Assembly: GCA_009760855.2 (NCBI GenBank)
Contig: WPIO01000093.1
Span: 244,001 to 308,000 of the forward strand
Direction: 5' to 3'
Length of the DNA stretch: 64,000 bases
Source of the DNA: Cristatella mucedo
Taxonomy: Eukaryota; Bryozoa; Phylactolaemata; Cristatellidae
In this document: in pieces, positions 58,701 through 64,000 of the stretch
Numbering within the stretch: the first letter of the stretch is position 1
How the letters are laid out: the number at the start of each line of letters is the position of its first letter
Position numbers and translations under genes: made by a program
Notes under the pieces: generated by a model
Database searches by the model: none
What the model was told of the DNA's origin: nothing
The model's input: the letters and a program-made list of their open reading frames with translations, nothing else

Positions 58701-61291
58701 GGCTGGAGTATGGCGTCTGCCCCTGCTGCTGTAGCAGTTCGTGGTTGGCTGTTTTACTATGTTCAGTTTTCTTAGAAAAAAATACTAACATAAAATGAGA
58801 TTGCTCATGCTTCTTCTAACCATTCGATTGTGCTGGAAAGAGATTGAGTTCTCTGATGGCCCTAAATCAAATTTATTATTATGGTTATTATTACTATTAT
58901 AATTGCTTTTGAGTTAATTTACTAACAGTTGAAAAATGGAAAATTTCTACCTCGGTGTCTAGGAATCCATATAGCAACAAAAATATTAGTGCCTAGAACA
59001 GAGCTCCGGAAGTAAAATTATTAAGAGTTATTTCTGAAAATAGCTGGTGAATAGCATCAGCCTCAAATCTAGCAGTTGGCAAGGCAATCGCTGATAAAGA
59101 AACCCCCCAGGTTCTACTATTATGCCTGAATCCCGGCTTTGTCATTTTGGGGCAATTCACATTTACGATTCTTGCTTTATGGCAGTCCCTTGTTTCTTTG
59201 TTTTTAGGTTGAGACCTAGTGCCCAACTGTTACAGTCGATTCCGTGTGTAAGAATATCAGATGTAGGAATACTCTGCTTATAAGAATAACAGTTCTGCAT
59301 TCCAAATTTTTAGTCCAGGCAGTATCACTTCACATATGAGAGTACTTAGCATATAAGATTGCTTGTTTATCGACCCGAGCATATTAGGTGTTATTGGCTT
59401 TTTACCTTAAATTAGGCTACAATCTGGAAGAAAAGTTGCCAATTCTGATCAGCTGAGGCTGAGTTCGGCCTACATCAGTAGCCAACCTTTTATGTAAAAT
59501 CAGGCTTTGTGAAGTGCTATAGCAGAAGAGTGTGTGGAAACTTGTGGCCTATATATGTGAGCAGATAAGAGAGATCATAGAAAAATTGTGGCTGGGCAAC
59601 ATCATACTAAACTCAGTCATACAGGCAGCCTGTGCTTGTTTATGGACTGCCAACAAATATTTTCACATGTGTGTAACCTTAAGTAACATCCCCTGACTTG
59701 ACCACATTTAAAAAGAACTTAAAAACACGTCCATTTAGGACAGTATTTAGTGGGTTTTTGTGATTCGTCCTTCATGTGCTCATGAGTGCTGATACTGTGC
59801 ATGCTGCCACTAACCACAGTTGCATGGTGACCCTGAGCATATCACCCCTAACCATGTTATTCATGTTGTTTATCAAGCATGATATTACTCACCATTCAAT
59901 CGTGTTTCCCTTGCAGCAAATGTAAAGCACCTAGAAAGAGATTGAGTTCTCCGAGGGTGCTTTATCAAGTGCATTATTATTATTATTTTGTAGATGGGGC
60001 TATGGCTATGACCGGGTCTGCTATAATTGGTGGCGTTCTACTAGCATTGATTGAAGGAATCGGCATACTGTTCACTAGGTACACTGCGGACCAATTTAAG
60101 CCGAGTAAGTAATTATGTTGTGTGCCTTCCATTATTCAGAGGTTTTTATACATGCAAAAACATGCTCCATTGATAAAGCCACAGTGCACCTTTCCCTCAT
60201 TGAGTACATTATGCACCCTGGCGGGACCTGGTGTAAACCAGGTTTTCTGGTGGTCTCTTAACTCATCAGCTGGCAAGCATAAGGCCCATGTTACAGGGTA
60301 GCATAGCTACTCCAAGGTAGTGACCAAGTTTTTTCTGCTATCGCAGGTTTCCTCTCGTACAGTTGATGCTGCAACTTTCACCACAGCTATGGGACAGTCA
60401 GTTTTCAGACAACCAATCTGTAAAAGCCGAGTCACGAATTGGCTTTTCGGCATGCTGCTGAGAGACCCTCTCCTTGTAATAGCAGCCACGTCGAAAGAGG
60501 ACTTGAATGGTGCTGGGACGTGCCCACTTTATAGATGACGACATGGACCGTATTTTTAGAACAGCTAAGATTAAGTTAATGCTCATCCATAGGGTAAAGT
60601 GATTATGTGTTTGTGCACTGGCAGCCGGAGTGTCTCCAAGTGCAGAGGTGCATATGCCCTCGTTCAGCTGGCAGCCCCAAATCAGGGGTATCGACATGGA
60701 CTTAGCACACTTAGGAGGCGACTCAAGCATTCCTAATCGTGGCCGGCATAATTTCTTAACCTATAATGAGGGTCCCAACAATACTAGGTCGAAGTCCTAT
60801 CGACAATCTGCAGCACCTAGCAGAAGTAGCAGTAAGTCTGCCGGAACTTAACATGGTCGACACTGTCACTATATGAACATATCACCATGTAAATAGTGCA
60901 TGCGTCTGATCATCCTAGGTAATAAATAGCCCTCTCCGTAAGCATCGTTATGTGTCAGTCATTGCGTATGACGACCTTGGCTGATGCTCGTCCATATAGC
61001 ATGTCTGTTGAGGTGTCATGACTTGGTGAAAGGAGTGTGCATGCACACCGTGCGCTGCTGTGTGCGGGTCACCCGGCTCGCAGTTGAACTGCTTCTTGGT
61101 CATGATAATGATGATTGAGCTGTACAGTGTGGCTTTGGCAACTAGCTCTTATCTGCTTATTTTGCAACTCCAGTTCACACCGAAATCTAATTTTTCCAGT
61201 GGATCCTATGGACCCGAATGCACAGGCTCAGATGGAGGAGCAAAGCAAGCCTTCAATCTTCGGCAATCCCCAGGCACCTCATTATCAATGA
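46767..61291 (+). CDS. TIMM17: TIMM17, mitochondrial inner-membrane translocase subunit Tim17
   Basis: Tim17 is a core subunit of the TIM23 translocase, which moves presequence proteins across or into the inner mitochondrial membrane. Five exons: 46767-46792, 51120-51219, 58446-58638, 59994-60104 and 61200-61291. They join in phase with GT-AG borders to 173 codons plus stop, against 171 residues in human TIMM17A. Exon 1 encodes MEEYTREP. Exon 2 has [19 protein letters not shown] with the first membrane segment. Exon 3 has [16 protein letters not shown] and [17 protein letters not shown]. Exon 4 is the last membrane segment ([19 protein letters not shown]). Exon 5 is a short polar tail ending in NPQAPHYQ. 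The conserved GxxxG-type helix motifs are kept. Introns carry many L2 copies. The exon 4 acceptor is directly preceded by an L2 tail. ATTAAA near 61544 may be the poly(A) signal. Confidence 0.97.
47280..47385 (+). mobile_element. L2 family A 3' end, short
   Basis: ACCGCTAACCATTCGATAATGC...GAGTTCTCTGAGAACGC and an AT-rich tail. Confidence 0.7.
47400..48518 (+). mobile_element. L2 family A, long copy
   Basis: Runs from the YADD region ([10 protein letters not shown]-like, TACGCGGATGACACTCAG near 47425) through the ORF2 C-terminus to the (ATT)n end, with a few stops. It is the longest family A copy here. Confidence 0.9.
48545..49790 (-). mobile_element. L2 family B with RT core
   Basis: The reverse strand reads from GVPQ-like and [19 protein letters not shown] through the intact FYADD motif to the ORF2 C-terminus and the 3' end at 48545. 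Stops and shifts are present. Confidence 0.9.
49995..50290 (+). mobile_element. L2 family A 3' end
   Basis: Begins in the TSPDLTAFK block; ends ATTATTGTTATTATT. Confidence 0.85.
50291..51119 (+). other. TIMM17 intron 1, 3' part
   Basis: No gene. The open frame at 50607-50948 matches nothing known. Confidence 0.5.
51905..52362 (-). mobile_element. L2 family B 3' end
   Basis: The reverse strand encodes the [19 protein letters not shown] block up to [11 protein letters not shown], followed by the family 3' end. Joined abruptly to family A at about 52360. Confidence 0.85.
52362..53060 (-). mobile_element. L2-like copies in tandem
   Basis: Minus-strand family A relatives: 52362-52970 (3' end and ORF2 C-terminus) and a further 3' end at 52975-53060 (CATTTGTATAGCACCCTCAGAG). 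Confidence 0.75.
53160..53575 (-). mobile_element. L2 reverse transcriptase fragment
   Basis: The reverse strand encodes [35 protein letters not shown] and [17 protein letters not shown], i.e. RT motifs before YADD. GVPQGS is changed to GVPKAS. Confidence 0.82.
53590..53665 (-). mobile_element. tRNA-like SINE head
   Basis: The reverse strand has TGGCCCAGTGGTAAGATGG (A-box) and GGGCTCGAGTCCTGC (B-box) at tRNA spacing. A tRNA pseudogene is possible; no clean cloverleaf was drawn. Confidence 0.5.
53670..56460 (+). other. TIMM17 intron 2, unassigned
   Basis: AT-rich intron sequence. The open frame at 55006-55383 has no known match. Confidence 0.5.
56465..56790 (-). mobile_element. Decayed L2 family B 3' end
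   Basis: TCTCTGTCTGTAACTTCACAG and a partial coding match. An 18-base GTAGGTGTGCCGCGGCAG unit is duplicated near 56510-56545. Confidence 0.6.
57790..57980 (-). mobile_element. tRNA-derived SINE
   Basis: ACTAGCTGATTCAACAGCC body at the left, and a tRNA-like head near 57900-57975 on the reverse strand. Parallel to 8884-9010. Confidence 0.65.
58197..58300 (-). mobile_element. L2 family A 3' end, short
   Basis: (TAA)n then GATAAAGTGCCCTCAGAGAAC on the minus orientation. Confidence 0.8.
58795..58900 (+). mobile_element. L2 family A 3' end, short
   Basis: AGAGATTGAGTTCTCTGATGG followed by a TTATTATTATGG tail, shortly after TIMM17 exon 3. Confidence 0.7.
59680..59988 (+). mobile_element. L2 family A 3' end abutting the TIMM17 exon 4 acceptor
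   Basis: Starts at the TSPDLTTFK-like block (ACATCCCCTGACTTGACCAC) and ends in (ATT)n at about 59988, five bases from the first exon base at 59994. Confidence 0.9.
60105..61199 (+). other. TIMM17 intron 4
   Basis: No recognised element. Open frames near 60320-60850 are not supported. Confidence 0.5.
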
Positions 61292-61643
61292 GCTTGTGCT
61301 TGAAACCATTAGCTGGAGCACTTTCTTCTACGCTTGCCTTACAACTGTGCAGCCTGTCACGATAGGATAGGACCAAAACCACCGCTTGCCCTGCTCACAG
61401 ATTGGATGGGCTCAGCAAGCCTCGAGGGGCTTGCATGCATCACCGGCAGAGCTCGTGTGACAATTCGCCAGCTGTCTGCTAGCTGCGATTGCCTCTGTGA
61501 CGGCATTTCGTGTATGTCGTGCTTCAAGTGAAGTAATAATTAAAGCTATATTTGAATAGGCGTTTATACACAAGCAGCTTCTTCCACTGTTGCCATAGCA
61601 CACCAAACAATGGCCAACCGATGGAACCATCAGCAGCCGAGAA

Positions 61644-62886
61644 TTAAGGCTTGGGTGGTTGCCAGCTCTCGATCTTTGGCCTCGTTGTACTGTAAGGCAC
61701 GTAGTGTCCTCGAGTCCCTGTCAGATTCTCAGTATGCGAGGCAAGCCACTGTTGGGTTACAGGTGGACTTGCCACTGGTGGCTTGTCAGTAATGTAGTGG
61801 AGCCATCTGTGCCTACAACACCATCGAAGGGTCAAGGTGCATCTCACACGTTGTCAATGCTACAGTCGTTCTATGCACACACACAGTCCGTGAGAGGGGG
61901 GAAAAAACAATGGCTATTACTGCTACCCAAAGGCCAGCCCAACAGTCTGCAGTTGCACCTAGTTCTGCGAACAGATGCAATCACATCGGGGCTGCGAGCA
62001 TTTGGCTGTTGGACACCTCCAAGTTTGAAGTGCAGCCAGTGAGTCCTGAGGCCAGCATGTGTAGCAAGCAAATGGTCTCGACTTTTGACCGAAGTTAGAA
62101 AGGCAATTGATCAGTAAGACAGCATGCAACAGCCAATTGGAGGGGGGCATTCTTAGCACGTCTACATACCACGGGAGGTCATGTTAAATTTGAGAATATA
62201 CAGAAAACTGGAACCCCCTGGCAGCCAGAAAACACAAGTTGGGCATGGCTCAGCGCATTTTCTCCTGCGGTTGACACGAGCTCTGCCGGAACCAGCGCTT
62301 CACACCAGCTACACAGGAAATGTGTTATATGAGATACCAGAGCATTGATAATGCCTCAAGTGCTTATAAGGATACGGTCATCGAATCGGTGGCTTCAGAA
62401 TCTGGACCGATACTTCTGGCTGCCAAGGGAAGTGGGCCTGGGAGAATAATTAGCAATGAACACTAGCTGGCATTCCAGAAGGTTCAACAGTTGAAAAATA
62501 ATGGTTCTGGCTGCTTAGGTCGCCAAGCAGTCAAGTAGTATCGAGCAAGGTGCATCAAACGCAGCAGTACCCAACATAATAGCTGATGAATGCAGCGAGC
62601 AGCACCAGCTTACCATTCTGCTGGCACCTGACTGGCATCGTAGTTTAGGCCCACTCTGTCAGTATAGTCGACCCAGCGGTTCCTGCCTGCAAACCGAGTG
62701 GCCACAGTGTTGCACGGCGAGCAGCGCTGCACTGCTCTTGTGCGCACGCGTTTGCCTTGCGCACTGGCCACTGGCCTCAGCATCAGAGCCACGGCCCGGT
62801 TACCGTAGAAATGCATGTTGTTCTCATAGTAGCGGTTACCAAAACTGTCGGTGCCCACGAGCGTCCCAGACTTCAGTTCGTCATTT
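61644..62886 (-). CDS. NDUFA12: NDUFA12, complex I accessory subunit (B17.2), partial
   Basis: NDUFA12 is an accessory subunit of respiratory complex I, at the matrix-facing junction of its arms. Three minus-strand exons join in phase: 62804-62886, 62614-62686 and 61644-61812 (stop at 61644-61646). The first encodes NDELKSGTLVGTDSFGNRYY and ENNMHFYG, the second NRWVDYTDRVGLNYDASQVP and AEW, the third HRWLHYITDKPP then HYVPYSTTRPKIESW. These are the signature blocks of the family (GTLVG..K.GN.YYE, the RWV.Y segment, HRWLH, YVPYSTT). Donors are GTAACC and GTAAGC. The N-terminal exon, about 30 residues, was not found; it should lie above 62886, possibly outside the window. The gene converges on TIMM17 with about 350 bases between stop codons. 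Confidence 0.95.
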
Positions 62887-63405
62887 CTAAAGGACAAACG
62901 TCAAAGGTTCAGACCACACGGAAAAAGCACTCACTCGCTTCGTTTTGAACATCACAGAGTGGCGGCGTTCTTGGAGGTGGCAGCATTCTCTCCTGCTGCA
63001 GAGCAGAGCATGCCTAATTCGATGCTTCGGAGAAGAAAAGAGCGAATGCTCTCCACTATCTTTACCTGCCTGGGCGGGCTGCTGTGCAGTGCCCGGCAGC
63101 ATGCGGCTAAAAGTGGCTCAGAACGAGACCGTCACACTTACTGCATCCAGCGCGCAAACTAGGATAACTTTTGCGAAAACTCGTACGCCAAGCATTGTCC
63201 TTACCAAGTGCAGTTTCAGCTAGCTCCTCAGTCTAGTCGAAGCAGCACATTTGCCTGTGCAGGCAAGCCTGGCCAAGCCCAGGTTGTTCGAGCGCTCATT
63301 CGAGCAATAACATGTGGCTATTCGAACAACACTGGTTTGTGCAAAGGCCAGAGTGCCACTGAAGCATCAAAGAGCCGCAATTCATGATAAATAAATGATT
63401 AGACG
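62887..63405. other. NDUFA12 upstream intron or flank
   Basis: No N-terminal NDUFA12 coding recognised. A short TTCGAGC/GCTCATTCGAGC/TATTCGAAC cluster lies near 63288-63325. Confidence 0.45.
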
Positions 63406-63409
63406 TTTT

Positions 63410-63830
63410 CAGTCTTTTTTAATGTGGTCAAGTCAGGGGATGTCGTGACACAAGTCGGGAGTGAGTTCCAGGCTTTGGGAGCATGCGAACTAAAGGCACG
63501 GTCTCCAAAGGATTTGAGGTTTGTACGAGATATAGGTAAACGATTGTATTCCGAAAATCGGGTGGGACGATGCTTAGCCCGGTGATGAAGTAGATCTTAT
63601 GGGTAGGCTGGAGCCAAATAATGAAAGGACCTAAAACTGAGCGACAAAACGCTTAAGTCGATCCATTGCTTGACTGGGAGCCAGTGCAGGTCGGCGAGAA
63701 GTGGTGTGATGTGGCAACTGTGACGCTCACGATAGACAAGCATAGCTGCCAAGTTGTGCACTAGCTGTAAGGTAAGTAAGCTTGTAGCCTCTATGAGCGG
63801 TAGGTTAAGGAAGAATGACATTAAGAATGG
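63410..63830 (-). mobile_element. L2 family A ORF2 C-terminal fragment
   Basis: The reverse strand encodes [20 protein letters not shown] and SFHYLAPAYP, and on to the SPDLTTLK-like block. No 3' tail. Confidence 0.85.
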
Positions 63831-64000
63831 AGGTAGGGCGACATCACACTAAACACATACACACTAACAGCATGTGTGTCTGTTTGTGGGCTGCCAATAA
63901 ATACCTCTGCATTCTGGGCGCAAATTTAGAATGCCAATAACCGTAGAAAATCCACTTGCTGCCCAAACGAAGTAGCAGTCACGGCAGCTGCAACCGCACT

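Overview
This is a eukaryotic window, almost certainly from an invertebrate animal. Its genes are split by GT-AG introns and code for conserved animal proteins. The introns are crowded with L2/CR1-group non-LTR retrotransposons and tRNA-derived SINEs, with a Polinton/adintovirus-type DNA polymerase relic and long simple repeats. The coding exons of COG5 and RAD18 are GC-rich and the intergenic DNA is AT-rich. I cannot place the species; a chelicerate such as a tick would fit but is only a guess.

Four host genes can be read at protein level. (1) The 3' end of COG5 (+, 245-7298): four exons, ending at a stop. (2) RAD18 (-, 28791-40352): eight exons covering RING, UBZ, SAP and the RAD6-binding region plus a long C-terminal tail, with a poly(A) signal at 28485-28490. 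(3) TIMM17 (+, 46767-61291): complete, five exons, 173 codons. (4) NDUFA12 (-, 61644-62886): three exons including the C-terminus; the N-terminal exon is not found. TIMM17 and NDUFA12 converge, about 350 bases apart, and both encode mitochondrial inner-membrane proteins.

The unusual DNA is at 0-28.5 kb. Part of the COG5 locus (intron plus two exons) is present a second time in inverted orientation at 11.2-16.6 kb. The two copies carry different transposon insertions, so each is the empty-site allele for the other. The inverted copy holds a foldback-like element with ~400-base inverted ends and an internal tandem array of ~170-base units. Next to it lies an AT-rich Polinton-type PolB fossil split by an L2 insertion. 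A V-ATPase subunit d exon is wedged between two L2 pieces, and an AP-3 mu exon sits in one arm of another inverted duplication. A small unidentified C-terminal exon with its 3' flank occurs both at 10.2 kb and at 28.4 kb.

Most other sequence is decayed retrotransposon. Family A L2 copies end in (TTA)n. Family B copies end in repeats of ATTAC. Both occur in both orientations and are often nested. No CRISPR array, rRNA or functional tRNA gene was seen.
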